This document shows, in pieces, positions 1 to 13,218 of a DNA stretch of 64,000 bases (positions within the stretch are counted from its first letter, which is position 1; each line of letters opens with the position of its first letter). The DNA is from Lycorma delicatula (lineage: Eukaryota > Arthropoda > Insecta > Hemiptera > Fulgoridae): positions 126,493,324 to 126,557,323 of the forward strand of contig NC_134460.1 in assembly GCF_047948215.1 (NCBI RefSeq). The letters run 5' to 3'. The notes beneath the pieces are model-generated. The model was not told where the DNA came from and did not search any database. It saw only the letters and a program-made list of their open reading frames with translations. The position numbers and the translations under genes are program-made.

Positions 1-30
1 AGAGAGAGAGAGAGAGAATGAGAGAGAGAG
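1..30. repeat. (AG)n microsatellite
   Basis: Uninterrupted AG dinucleotides broken once by AATG. The tract runs off the left edge of the window, so its full length is unknown. Confidence 0.9.
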
Positions 31-1441
31 TATATCACGTGTTTTTTTTTGTGTAATAATACGTCTAAAAATAAGGTAGTAAAAAGCCCCAGTAGTTGAT
101 AGACACATGATGTTTTAGTTTGTTTACTTTCCATTAATCAACAATTACAAATTGGGTTTAAGTTACATCTGATACAATCTCACGAGTAAAAAGTGGAAAT
201 ATTCCAGTTCCATAGATTTTTAACAATTTGATGATTAACCACGCCTATAAAATTATATACGGTTTGCATAATAACAATAGTAATAAAAATTTTAGTATGT
301 GATGCATCGAAATTTCTGGATATTTTGTTTAATTTCGCTGATTGGTATTTAAAATTAAATAAAAACCATCATTAAATTCTAATTAATTACAGAAAACCCC
401 CAAAGAGAATAATCCATACATGATAATTATGACATTTTCGACGATATTTAGATTTCATGATACTCGTTTAAAACCCCAATTAATTTATAAGGAAAACAAC
501 TAAATTTTCAATTAATAGCTGATTTTTATTGATTTGTAATGAAAAATAACCTAGATATAATTCATACTAGATTGAATTTTAATAGGATTATAAAATAGAA
601 ATGCAGCAAACCACTCGTAATTAGATATCATCGGTTGTTCGATATCGACCAGCTATCTTGTAAAAAGAAATGCTATTTAAATTATATTATACGAAAAATA
701 TTAGGTTTTTTTATTTGATTAATTTTCATTCGCTCTCAAGGAAAATTATTTAAAACGTTAATCTTGTATGACATATATAAAAACTAGTAGCGCTGTTCCC
801 GTATCGTTCTGATTAGCTGATATTTTAAAATAGAATACACTCTTATAGAGTATCATTTATCACAAACCTCTAGAGATTTTTATCTGGTTGATTATTATTC
901 ACTTTTTTTATTAAAATTTCAGTAAATTTTACGTACGATATTAATTATAAAAAATACTCAAGTCTTGATACCGGTAGTAGGATCCTGCCTTAAATCATCC
1001 AAAACATAGATTAATAACGTTTAAAAATTACATAATAAATTCTCAGGGGTCCTTTTTTTAATATTGTTAAAAAAAAACATTGATTTGATTGCTTCTCATT
1101 AATTCTTAATGACAGTGTGAATATACGGAGTATCATAAGCAATCTGTAATCAATCCATAATAGAAAGAAAATACCGTAATGAAATTAACCAGACATCATT
1201 CCCAAGGTGCTCACTCAATCTGCTAGACCCAAACTGCAAAAAAAAACCACTTTCAAACAATAATATATCATAAATCAAGAATATTTCGTAATTAATAATT
1301 ATTTACTGTCACTAATTCTTAATAAAAATTATGAAACTGTATGAGATTTTATTGATTTAAAAATGCGCATAAAAATATTACAGACATCGTATACCGAACG
1401 TTTAATAAGGTTACTTCAAATACAGACAATATTATCAGTAA
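31..1441. other. AT-rich spacer, nothing recognised
   Basis: About 1.4 kb of AT-rich sequence with short poly-A/T runs. I see no ORF above 60 codons, RNA gene or repeat family shared with the rest of the window. Confidence 0.5.
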
Positions 1442-1732
1442 GCCCACCGGGCTGGTCTAGTGGTAAACTCGTCATCGTTAATCAACTGAATTCGAAATCC
1501 AGATTTCTGAGGTTTAAATCCTAGTAGTGGGAGTTACATTTATACGGATTTGAATACTAGATCGTGAATACCGGTTCTTTGGTAGTTGGGTTTCAATTAA
1601 CTAACATCTTAGGAATGGTCAACCTGTGACTGTACCGAGACTACACTTCATTTACATTCATACATATCATTCTCATTCATCCTCTGAAGTAATACCTTAT
1701 AGTGGTTCTGGAGACTTAACAGAAAAACAGAG
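1442..1732 (+). mobile_element. tRNA-derived SINE, family A, copy 1
   Basis: Starts with a tRNA-like head containing an A-box-like GGTCTAGTGGT and, about 50 nt later, a B-box-like GGTTTAAATCC. A tRNA-unrelated body follows, with the family landmarks 'tttgaatactagatcgtg' and 'tcattcatcctctgaagtaa', ending in an A-rich tail (ggagacttaacagaaaaac). The same unit recurs near 28314, 31457 (minus), 34511, 52086 (minus) and 57083. The boxes imply Pol III transcription and mobilisation by a LINE partner. This copy is diverged, and I could not confirm flanking duplications. Confidence 0.8.
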
Positions 1733-4700
1733 AATTATACAGAATTATTAACAGAAAAACTAGGCGTTTATAACTGTGTATTTGGAAGTTGATTCATGAC
1801 TAAAGCTGAGCCAATGATTGCAACGTGTTGAATATAACCAGCGGGAACGGAGAAGTACTTTTTCTTCGTACCAATTTTACTTAAAAAATAACCGAAAGTA
1901 AAGAATACATTATGATAAAGAGTTCATTGAAAATGAAGAATTCTCTTTAGTTCTGCTTTTTTGGATTCTTATTCCACTGGGCTTCGTTTAAAATTAATAT
2001 ACGTATACGTAGTTCACCGCCTTCTCACCCAATTTCCATCTTCTATTATTATCATTGATAGACTTTCAATCGCTGCTAATAATCAGACCCATAGTACACA
2101 GAACAGTGAAACAGTTGGAATTAAGAAACAAATACAGATTATAAATGGATGGGTGAGAATTCGTTACGTCAACAGAATTTTCTTTGAGGATGGCCAACTG
2201 GACTGAACGAACGGAGCTCTTTTTAATAGGTTTCGTTATTAGTTCTTTATTTCACATATTATAATAACATACCAAATTGTTTCTATACATGAAAACATTA
2301 TCCGAGGCAGCATTCGTACAACATCGTTTGCATTAACGAAACGCTGCCTCTCCATTAATAATGTCTTGATTACTCGTACCCACCAACTGCATGATTACGT
2401 CACTGCTTTATCGAAAGTAGGAAGACTCGCCGACTTATATCCTACACCAAATTCTTATTGCCCGTACGTTAGTTAAAATTCCATTTCATTCACCTAGTCG
2501 GACTTCAGTGAGTAAGGAATTAAGTAATGCTATATTTAAGATGATGGGCGGATAATTTTATCAGGAATTGGGTATTTGATCAGTTGTAATATATGATGAG
2601 AAATAATGAAGGTTTCTTCGTGCAGATGGAATTCGATCGGTCTTTCAACTATTATTAAAAAGTTTCATCATAATTCTTTTTAACTGTTCTAATACGTATA
2701 TTATCAGCTAAAATTTAATCTTAAAACATATAATTTTTGTGAAATTTATTCAAATTTTATAATATGCTAATAGTTTTCCTTTTGTAGTAAAGTAATAAAG
2801 TAGATTACTTCTAAACAAAGCTTTTTTTAAAGAAACTTATCGGTTAAAGTGAATAACAAAGAAACACAGTAAAAGGTATATAATTTGTTATTTCAAAATT
2901 AATTTTAAATACAACTCGGCAAAATATTTTATTATTTCATTAAATTTTTTAATGGTATTTTAAATTAGTTATTTACTCACTTTATAGTCGCATTGATAAA
3001 CTAATGTGCTTTAACAAATCATAAAATATTGGATACTAATGAGATTGTGAAAGGGAAAACTTTTTTCTTTAATCTTTTCCTTTCTTGACTGTAAAACCAA
3101 TTATACTTTATTTAAATGTAGAAAAAAAATTATTTGGTGACGGAATAAAAGTCTCAGCTTTAAAATCGTATATCGAAAGTACTTATATTTTTAATTAAAA
3201 ACTTATTTATGTATTAATTAAAACAGAAGAATATCTGGTTAAGATGAAATGTGCTCTATTGAGGTTATTATCCGTTTCCAAATCTATTGACGTAAAAAAA
3301 ATCCCAACTGTGTCTTGTTGGATTTTTCTTATTCTGGTTAAGAAAATGGAAATTTTTTTATATAAATACATAATTCTTATATTTTTGTACATAAAAATAT
3401 ATTTGCTTTTATGAAAACTATGGGAATTTTAAACACGAATGAAGAGAGAAATTAGGTGTAAATAAATTTTTTTAATGATTTTTTTTAAAATTTTAAAAAC
3501 TACATTTTCGATAAAAATAACCCTACTTTTTGCATTATTTAAAGATTATTTCAAAGCTTTTTATATTCTATTTTGGAAATAGAAAAAATAAGTTTACAGA
3601 AATATGAATAAAGATCCCACTGTTGGTTGGTTTATAAATGATTTTTTTTTCTATGGTAGAAGTTTTATATTGAAAATTGGAATACGCTTAGAAGTATTGA
3701 AAAAATCGATTCTGAAATATCTAAGGTCCTTTTTGATTCGTTTATCTTCATAATTTATTTAAATAATTCATGCTACCATATTAAATTCAATAAAATGTTT
3801 AAATTTAATGATATCACAATAGTCAGAACGACGTTATCTAATTTGGAAAATACTAGAATATTTACAAGTTAAATGTGTGAAGACTTGTGAAAACTTACAA
3901 ATGGGTCTTACGATCGTGATTTAGTCACAAATAAAAAAATTACTTTATTTTTTTATCATTCATAATTGAAATCTGAAATGCATAATATATAAAATATTCA
4001 TACAAGAACCCATTTCTAATCGTATTTTTTCTAATAATTTCAATTGCATTTTTGCAGTTACACAGTTCAACTTACATTAACGATATGTGGGGGTCATGGT
4101 AGATACATTTTTCAGTTAGAGTATTTATGAGGTAGTTTGAAGGCTATATTGTGCAATATGAATTATCTGCTTATTAAAAAGTATCTTAAATTTAATTAGA
4201 TAAGTTTTAATTTTGAATAATTGATTAATTACGTAAGATATGGGCAAACAAGTTTAGTTTACACAAAAGAGTTGCTAAAGAACAGATACAAGTATGATAA
4301 TTATTTTTTATCGACGAATATAAATCATATATAATTAAAATATTTATAATAAATATATTACTATACTGAATGAAACAATGACTTATTTTTTTTTATGAAA
4401 GCTTCATTGTTCAGCTGCATAATATTAAATTGTATTATATGTATTGTATGGTATTATATGTATCTATGTCAAATGTCATAAATATAACAATTGTAGATGA
4501 TCTTACTTCATACATAATCACTTTAAAAAAAATGGCATAGCCATTTTCAAGAAAAACAAGCAATATGTGCTGGAAAGATTAGGAATAATGTAATCGTTCC
4601 TAGTTTTTTTCTTCACTTAACCAAAAAATATTGTTACATATCAGCATGCCCGAATTCGTTGAATTGCAATCGATTATCAACACTGTAAGCTACGTTTGAC

Positions 4701-6717
4701 TGTGTTATGAATATTATAATCTCAGAGTTTTTAAAATTGTATGAATTGTTTCGCGTTTAGTCTAATCATGGTGCCCATTAAATAGGTGTTTGGAGAAAAC
4801 GATTCGTAGTCTATAAAGGTAATAAGGGTTTAATAATTTTTTTAAAATCGCTTGTGAAAATTACAGGTGGTCGATCCCGACGATGTGCGATAAAACATAA
4901 TTTAGAGTCGAAGACAAAATTACCCCAGGCTAAACTTAGATAAGATTTATACAGGCTAAACAATAAGTGTGGATTGAGGACTACAGAATATGTTGCCTCA
5001 AATTTTAATAAATTACCTGAATGAAATCCTGTGTTTAAGGGTGTGTAAAAATTTTAAGAGGAAATGAAATAACTTTTTCTGTTTTTTTAAATACGATATA
5101 AATTTATTTGTAGATATATCAAGAATGAACTGGAGAAAAAAATTAAAGTTATAAATGAGTTGTAATTTAAATTTGATGTTTGTTTATTGTAAATTTATTT
5201 ATTACATCTTTTCTAAATAGTATAACAGATTTATTAAAATAATAAATATGTTATTTCTATCATGAAGGAAGTAGAAAACAAAATTTATGTTATTTCTGAT
5301 GATGGAATTTTCTGACTTGGAAATGAGTACAGGTTATTGAATTTCAAAATTCAATGTGTGTATTTTATTGGCATGTATCCATTGTTGTTCATAAGATAAG
5401 TAGGAGTTTTGTATCTTGTCTCTTAAAATTCAAATAAGTTAAAATGTCGTAATTCTGTGTCTGTTTTTTTAAGTAAAAGTTTCGAGGTACTTCAACGAAT
5501 TTATAATCTTCTATTTATTTAAAAAAAATAAAATTCTACAAATTTATTTAAAAATTCTTCCTATTAATGTTTCTTACACACTAGTTAATATGTTCCAGAA
5601 TTTTAAAAAAATTTTAATTAAAAAAACACAAAACTAAACCTTCAAAACAAAATATGAGATTTTTTTATATTTACGAAATAATTGTCCTAGTATGAATCGG
5701 ATACTTCTATATTTCAGAATAAAAATCATCAAAATATAGTTGGGATTATTTTGTATTGTATTTTTGAAATTATTTACGTACATACACACAACTTTTTATA
5801 ATTATAAAATGGTTTTTCGTAGACTGTCTTGAAGGGAATCAAAAGATCGAATGAGCATTCGACTTTATTGTAAGCTAATACGCCGTGTTTACAGCTGTAT
5901 AGATATCACGCCAAATCGTTTCAATATAAAAAAGTGTACTGTGTTGTATTTAATTAATATGTATCTAGGCTTCTAACAACTAGTATTTATTTATTGCCTT
6001 TTCTGAATTGTTTATTAACTGAATACAAAAAAAAATTTAATTGCTGCATACAGAAATATATTATTGTTACTGTTATTAGACTATTAAATCTATTAAGATT
6101 TTATTGAAATGATTCAATTTGAATTGAACAATTAACTGACCATTTTGTTTACTACAAATAAAAATTATTTTTAAATAAGAATGATTAGATGTTGTTATTG
6201 ATAAAAACAGTAAAGATAGGTTTGTAAATGGGCACTAATTTTTCTAACTCGAGTTCCTAATTCGAATCTTTCTGAATTTGATTAGATTTAATATTTGACC
6301 CTACTCTTACTTTAATGGAAGAAATTTGTTTTATGTTGGAGGTTTTGTTTGTTTATACTTTGTAAATTGATAAATGAGAGGTGATATAATATGAATAAAT
6401 TGTTCAAAAAGAATCTGCTCGGCAATAGCATAAGCGTGAAAATTTGTGCTCGTTATGCAGCTGAGTAGTATTTTGTATGAGTAGTCAGCTTTTCTTCCTC
6501 TATGACACTACAGTTTTCTCTAATCGCCTGATTTAGGATGATTGTCTGATAAGTTCCTTAAAGGTGATATATTGAGCGACAAAATAACAAGAACGATCAA
6601 TGAAGCTCTAACGTAATGCGATGATTATTTCTCGAACAATTTTGAAGACATTGGATGCATCATGTGATAGTTGCGTAAATAATTAGGAGGAATGTCTTTG
6701 AACCGGTGAATAAACTA
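1733..6717. other. AT-rich spacer, nothing firmly recognised
   Basis: About 5 kb of AT-rich sequence. ORFs at 1961-2206 (81 codons, plus) and 3207-3392 (61 codons, minus) have no recognisable motif and look like chance frames. A small inverted pair, 'gaggcagc' near 2306 and 'gctgcctc' near 2343, could form a hairpin. No repeat shared with other parts of the window was seen. Confidence 0.45.
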
Positions 6718-7289
6718 CAGGCGAGCGGGGCACGCCCAAAAGGTCGCTTAGAAACATGAAAAAGCGAAAAAATCGTTCTAATCGCTAATTTTGATCGTAC
6801 TGTATGTTTTCAAGGATACTAAATCCGAATCTAATGTTTATTTTGATTTAAAATTGGGGAAAACTTGTCTGAAGTGCATTTTTAATAAAAAGTGCGAAAT
6901 AGAAATTTTAATGTTTATTTGCGTTTAACTCATGATTTTTCGGGCAAATATCAATATTTTTCTTTGACATTTCTATGATGTAATCTTCAAGCGATTCTTC
7001 GAAAATCAATATCGACCGAAATTTACAAAGAATTTTCCGGCTGTTATAATTTTTTGAAAATTTTTGGTGCGTTATCATGAGTTTGCAAAATTCAATACAA
7101 AAGTTGTGACAAAGTTTCAAATTTAAATTTCTTATCTGTAAAGTATTAAAGTTTAAGTTATGAAAACGTTTTTAAGAAAGTTTCAGCTTTTAATATGCCA
7201 TACAAAAAAAATAAGGAAATTTAAAGAACACCGAACGTCCGCGAGCGACAGCCGCTCGGGCGCGCGCGAGATGTTTTTCGCGCCAACTA
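6718..7289 (+). repeat. Left arm of a large inverted repeat pair
   Basis: This ~570-bp stretch is repeated, moderately diverged and reverse-complemented, at 12677-13218. Shared landmarks in order are 'aggcgagcggg', 'atcgttctaatcgctaat', 'tatgttttcaagga', 'aaaacgttttt', 'ccgaacgt', 'agccgctcgg' and 'tttttcgcgccaacta'. The inner end is GC-rich in an otherwise AT-rich region and contains a small palindrome (cgagcg...cgctcg). The arms may be long terminal repeats of one element or two opposed copies of a ~570-bp repeat. No target-site duplication is evident at the outer ends. Confidence 0.75.
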
Positions 7290-7457
7290 CTATTATAATA
7301 AATACTATAAATAAAGAGCTTTAATTACTTAAATTTAGTGTAGTAGCTCATTACTATAAGATGTTTAACAATTCATACCTACGGTACAAGCTCATTAAAA
7401 AAAATCATATTTATTACTTTGCTTTAAGTTTTTTTTTTTTTTTAATATAATTTTAAT

Positions 7458-7761
7458 CCTCCTCTATGAATCATGAGACCTTGCCGTTGGTGAGGGGGCT
7501 TGAGTGCTCAGGGATACAGAGTAGCTGGACCGAAGGTGCAACCATATCGGAGAGGTATCTGTTGAGAGCCAGACTAAGGAATGATTCCTGAAAGAGGGCA
7601 GCAGCTCTTTCAGTAGTTGTTAGGGGCGTGAGTCACAATGACTTAAACGGCCGTATCAACATCACTCAGTCCTCTGAGTACTGCGCAGCTGAAAGCAATG
7701 GAAAACTACAGCTGCTTTTTTTCCAAGAAAATGTGGCTCTCTGCATTTTCACATAGCAACA
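7458..7761 (+). promoter_or_regulatory. 5' leader / internal promoter region of the retrotransposon
   Basis: This 304-nt untranslated leader is markedly richer in G and C than its surroundings and nearly identical to 37928-38231 in the second copy. Because non-LTR elements must carry their promoter downstream of the start of transcription, this segment is the expected site of one. Its identical starting base in two independent insertions also suggests a defined RNA 5' end. I see no confident ribozyme fold by eye. Confidence 0.5.
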
Positions 7762-10719
7762 ATGGAGGCGCCTTCCTTGGTAAAATATTCCGGAGGTAAA
7801 ATAGTCCCCCGTTCGGATCTCCGGGTGGGGACTACTAAGGAAGGGGTCACCAGAAAATTAAAAAATAACATTCTACGAGTCGGAGCGTGGAATGTTAGAA
7901 GCTTAAAAAAGGTTGGTAGGCTAGAAAATTTAAAAAGGGAAATGGATAGGGTGAATGTGGATATAGTAGGAATTAGTGAGGTTCGGTGGGAAGAGGAAGG
8001 CGACTTTTGGTCAGGTGATTTTAGAGTAATTAACTCAGCGTCAAATAATGGGCAGGCAGGAGTAGGTTTCGTGATGAACAAGAAGATAGGGAGGAGAGTG
8101 GAGTATTTCAAAACGCATAGCGATAGAATCATTGTAATAAGGATAAAATCAAAACCTAAACCGACAACGATTGTTAACGTTTATATGCCTACAAGCGCCC
8201 ATGATGATGATGAGGTAGAGTGTGTATACGAAGAGATTGATGAAGCAATTAAACACGTAAAGGGAGATGAAAATTTAATAATAGTTGGAGATTGGAATGC
8301 AAGCATTGGAAAAGGCAAGGAAGGAAATATAGTGGGTGAATATGGGCTGGGCAAAAGGAATGAAAGAGGGGACCGACTTATAGAATTTTGCACGAAGTAT
8401 AATTTAGTAATTGCCAACACCCAATTTAAAAATCATAATAGAAGAATATACACTTGGAAAAAGCCAGGCGATACTGGAAGGTATCAGATAGATTATATCA
8501 TGGTTAAGCAAAGATTTAGAAATCAACTCGTTGACTGCAAAACTTACCCTGGAGCAGACATTGATAGCGACCATAATTTGGTGATAATGAAATGTAGATT
8601 GGGGTTTAAAAACCTGAAGAAAAGTTGTCAGATGAATCGGTGGAATTTAGAGAAGCTTGAGGAAGAGGAGGTAAAGAAGATTTTTGAGGAGGACATCGCA
8701 AGAGGTCTGAGTAAAAAAGATATGGTAGAAAATGTAGAAGAAGAATGGGAGAATGTTAAAAAGGAAATTCTTAAATCAGCTGAAGCAAACTTAGGCGGAA
8801 TAAAGAGAACTGGTAGAAAACCTTGGGTTTCAGACGATATATTGCAGCTGATGGATGAACGTAGAAAATATAAGAATGCTAATGATGAAGAAAGTAAAAG
8901 GAACTATCGGCAATTAAGAAATGCTATAAATAGGAAATGCAAACTGGCGAAAGAAGAGTGGATTAAAGAAAAGTGTTCAGAAGTGGAAAGAGAAATGAAC
9001 ATTGGTAAAATTGACGGAGCATACAGGAAAGTTAAGGAAAATTTTGGGGTACATAAATTAAAATCTAATAATGTGTTAAACAAAGATGGTACACCAATAT
9101 ATAATACGAAAGGTAAAGTCGATAGATGGGTGGAATATATTGAAGAGTTATACGGAGGAAATGAATTAGAAAATGGTGTTATAGAGGAAGAAGAGGAAGT
9201 TGAGGAGGATGAAATGGGAGAAACAATACTGAGATCTGAATTTAAGAGAGCATTAAAAGATTTAAATGGCAGAAAGGCTCCTGGAATAGACGGAATACCT
9301 GTAGAATTACTGCGCAGTGCAGGTGAGGAAGCGATTGATAGATTATACAAACTGGTGTGTAATATTTATGAAAAAGGGGAATTTCCGTCAGACTTCAAAA
9401 AAGGTGTTATAGTTATGATACCAAAGAAAGCAGGGGCAGATAAATGTGAAGAATACAGAACAATTAGTTTAACTAGTCATGCATCAAAAATCTTAACTAG
9501 AATTTTATACAGAAGAATTGAGAGGAGAGTGGAAGAAGTGTTAGGAGAAGACCAATTTGGTTTCAGGAAAAGTATAGGGACAAGGGAAGCAATTTTAGGC
9601 CTCAGATTAATAGTAGAAGGAAGATTAAAGAAAAACAAACCAACATACTTGGCGTTTATAGACCTAGAAAAGGCTTTCGATAACGTAGATTGGAATAAAA
9701 TGTTCAGCATTTTAAAAAAATTAGGGTTCAAATACAGAGATAGAAGAACAATTGCTAACATGTACAGGAACCAAACAGCAACAATAACAATTGAAGAACA
9801 TAAGAAAGAAGCCCTAATAAGAAAGGGAGTCCGACAAGGATGTTCCCTATCTCCGTTACTTTTTAATCTTTACATGGAACTAGCAGTTAATGATATTAAA
9901 GAACAATTTAGATTCGGAGTAACAGTACAAGGTGAAAAGATAAAGATGCTACGATTTGCTGATGATATAGTAATTCTAGCCGAGAGTAAAAAGGATTTAG
10001 AAGAAACAATGAATGGCATAGATGAAGTCCTACGCAAGAACTATCGCATGAAAATAAACAAGAACAAAACAAAAGTAATGAAATGTAGTAGAAATAACAA
10101 AGATGGACCCCTGAATGTGAAAATAGGAGGAGAAAAGATTATGGAGGTAGAAGAATTTTGTTATTTGGGAAGTAAAATTACTAAAGATGGACGAAGCAGG
10201 AGCGATATAAAATGCCGAATAGCACAAGCTAAACGAGCCTTCAGTAAGAAATATAATTTGTTTACATCAAAAATGAATTTAAATGTCAGGAAAAGATTTT
10301 TGAAAGTGTATGTTTGGAGTGTCGCTTTATATGGAAGTGAAACTTGGACAATCGGAGTATCTGAGAAGAAAAGATTAGAAGCTTTTGAAATGTGGTGCTA
10401 TAGGAGAATGTTAAAAATCAGATGGGTGGATAAAGTGACAAATGAAGAGGTATTGCGGCAAATAGATGAAGAAAGAAGCATTTGGAAGAATATAGTTAAA
10501 AGAAGAGACAGACTTATAGGCCACATACTAAGGCATCCTGGAATAGTCGCTTTAATATTGGAAGGACAGGTAGAAGGGAAAAATTGTGTAGGCAGGCCAC
10601 GTTTGGAGTATGTAAAACAAATTGTTGGGGATGTAGGATGTAGAGGGTATACTGAAATGAAACGACTAGCACTAGATAGGGAATCTTGGAGAGCTGCATC
10701 AAACCAGTCAAATGACTGA
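7762..10719 (+). CDS. Endonuclease-reverse transcriptase ORF, 985 aa, intact
   Basis: This is the single polyprotein of the retrotransposon; it nicks target DNA and reverse transcribes the element RNA at the nick. The N-terminal APE-like endonuclease shows AWNVRSL (Asn44), SEVRW (Glu73), VGDWNAS (Asp177, Asn179), IDYIMV (Asp244) and SDHNLV (Asp270-His271). The RT domain (about residues 540-790) shows YRTISL, FIDLEKAFD (Asp634), GVRQGCSLSPLLFN and the catalytic FADD box (Asp734-Asp735). The C-terminal part has LYGSETWT and a short Cys/Arg-rich tail ending DRESWRAASNQSND, with no RNase H. All catalytic positions I can check are present and there are no internal stops. The first ATG in frame after the leader is used. 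About 30 residues before the endonuclease (KYSGGKIVPRSD) are not part of that fold. Confidence 0.92.
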   Translation: MEAPSLVKYSGGKIVPRSDLRVGTTKEGVTRKLKNNILRVGAWNVRSLKKVGRLENLKREMDRVNVDIVGISEVRWEEEGDFWSGDFRVINSASNNGQAGVGFVMNKKIGRRVEYFKTHSDRIIVIRIKSKPKPTTIVNVYMPTSAHDDDEVECVYEEIDEAIKHVKGDENLIIVGDWNASIGKGKEGNIVGEYGLGKRNERGDRLIEFCTKYNLVIANTQFKNHNRRIYTWKKPGDTGRYQIDYIMVKQRFRNQLVDCKTYPGADIDSDHNLVIMKCRLGFKNLKKSCQMNRWNLEKLEEEEVKKIFEEDIARGLSKKDMVENVEEEWENVKKEILKSAEANLGGIKRTGRKPWVSDDILQLMDERRKYKNANDEESKRNYRQLRNAINRKCKLAKEEWIKEKCSEVEREMNIGKIDGAYRKVKENFGVHKLKSNNVLNKDGTPIYNTKGKVDRWVEYIEELYGGNELENGVIEEEEEVEEDEMGETILRSEFKRALKDLNGRKAPGIDGIPVELLRSAGEEAIDRLYKLVCNIYEKGEFPSDFKKGVIVMIPKKAGADKCEEYRTISLTSHASKILTRILYRRIERRVEEVLGEDQFGFRKSIGTREAILGLRLIVEGRLKKNKPTYLAFIDLEKAFDNVDWNKMFSILKKLGFKYRDRRTIANMYRNQTATITIEEHKKEALIRKGVRQGCSLSPLLFNLYMELAVNDIKEQFRFGVTVQGEKIKMLRFADDIVILAESKKDLEETMNGIDEVLRKNYRMKINKNKTKVMKCSRNNKDGPLNVKIGGEKIMEVEEFCYLGSKITKDGRSRSDIKCRIAQAKRAFSKKYNLFTSKMNLNVRKRFLKVYVWSVALYGSETWTIGVSEKKRLEAFEMWCYRRMLKIRWVDKVTNEEVLRQIDEERSIWKNIVKRRDRLIGHILRHPGIVALILEGQVEGKNCVGRPRLEYVKQIVGDVGCRGYTEMKRLALDRESWRAASNQSND

Positions 10720-10841
10720 AGACAAAAAAAAAAAAAAAAAAATAATTTTAATGTTTAACAGGGTGCTGCGTACTAATCTTTCATATATATATTATATAAT
10801 AATAATAATAATTAGTAATAGTAATAATTATGTATTAATAT

Positions 10842-12676
<1,835 letters not shown>

Positions 12677-13218
12677 TAGTTGGCGCGAAAAACGCTCACG
12701 CGCATCCGAGCGGCTGCCGCTTGCGTTACGTTCGGTTTTTTAAATTTCTTTAACTTTCTTTCTATGGCATATTAAGTGCTGAAACTTTCTGAAAAACGTT
12801 TTCATATCTTGAAACTTTACCGGTAAAAAATTAGAATTCGAAATTTTGTCACTCAATTTTTGCAGTTAGATGAGCAAACTCATGAAAACGCACCAAACAC
12901 TTTCAAAAACTTTAACTCAGCCGGAAAATACTTTGAATTTTTTTAAGAATTGTTTGATAATTATACAATAAAAATTTCAAAGAGAATTATTGATATTTGA
13001 CCGAAATATCTTTAGTTAAAGACAAAAAAAAGATTAAAATTTTGTATTTCGTCTTTTTGACTAATAATGTACTAAAGACAACGTTCTTCCAACTTTAGAT
13101 TAAAATAAACTTCACATTCGATTTCAACATCCTTGAAAACATACGTATGATCAAAATTAGCGATTAGAACGATTTTGATCGCTAACATGTCATTTTGCGG
13201 ATAGTTCCCGCTCGCCTG
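12677..13218 (-). repeat. Right arm of the large inverted repeat pair
   Basis: Reverse complement of the 6718-7289 arm. In plus orientation it starts at 'tagttggcgcg', passes 'ccgagcggctgccgc' and 'acgttcgg', and ends near 'cccgctcgcctg'. Homology fades beyond 13218. The spacing between arms is 5.4 kb, or about 2.1 kb without the nested retrotransposon. Confidence 0.75.

Larger units (their letters stand above)
7458..10741 (+). mobile_element. Apparently full-length EN-RT non-LTR retrotransposon (RTE/BovB-like), copy 1
   Basis: The unit has a 304-nt GC-richer leader, one 985-codon ORF and a poly(A) tail that follows the stop codon after only four bases. It is flanked by a perfect 11-bp target-site duplication, ataattttaat, at 7447-7457 and 10742-10752. 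Its 5' end begins at the same sequence (cctcctctatgaatcatg) as the second copy at 37928, so the start is the true 5' end and not a truncation. The absence of a 3' UTR and of an RNase H domain, and the APE endonuclease-RT layout, resemble the RTE superfamily; clade assignment is by eye. The copy sits between the inverted arms at 6718 and 12677. Confidence 0.9.

Noticed and set aside
7749..9350. Minus-strand frames of 79-148 codons across the EN-RT ORF
   Set aside because: They are antisense shadows of the real 985-aa frame. They recur at 38219 only because the DNA is duplicated.
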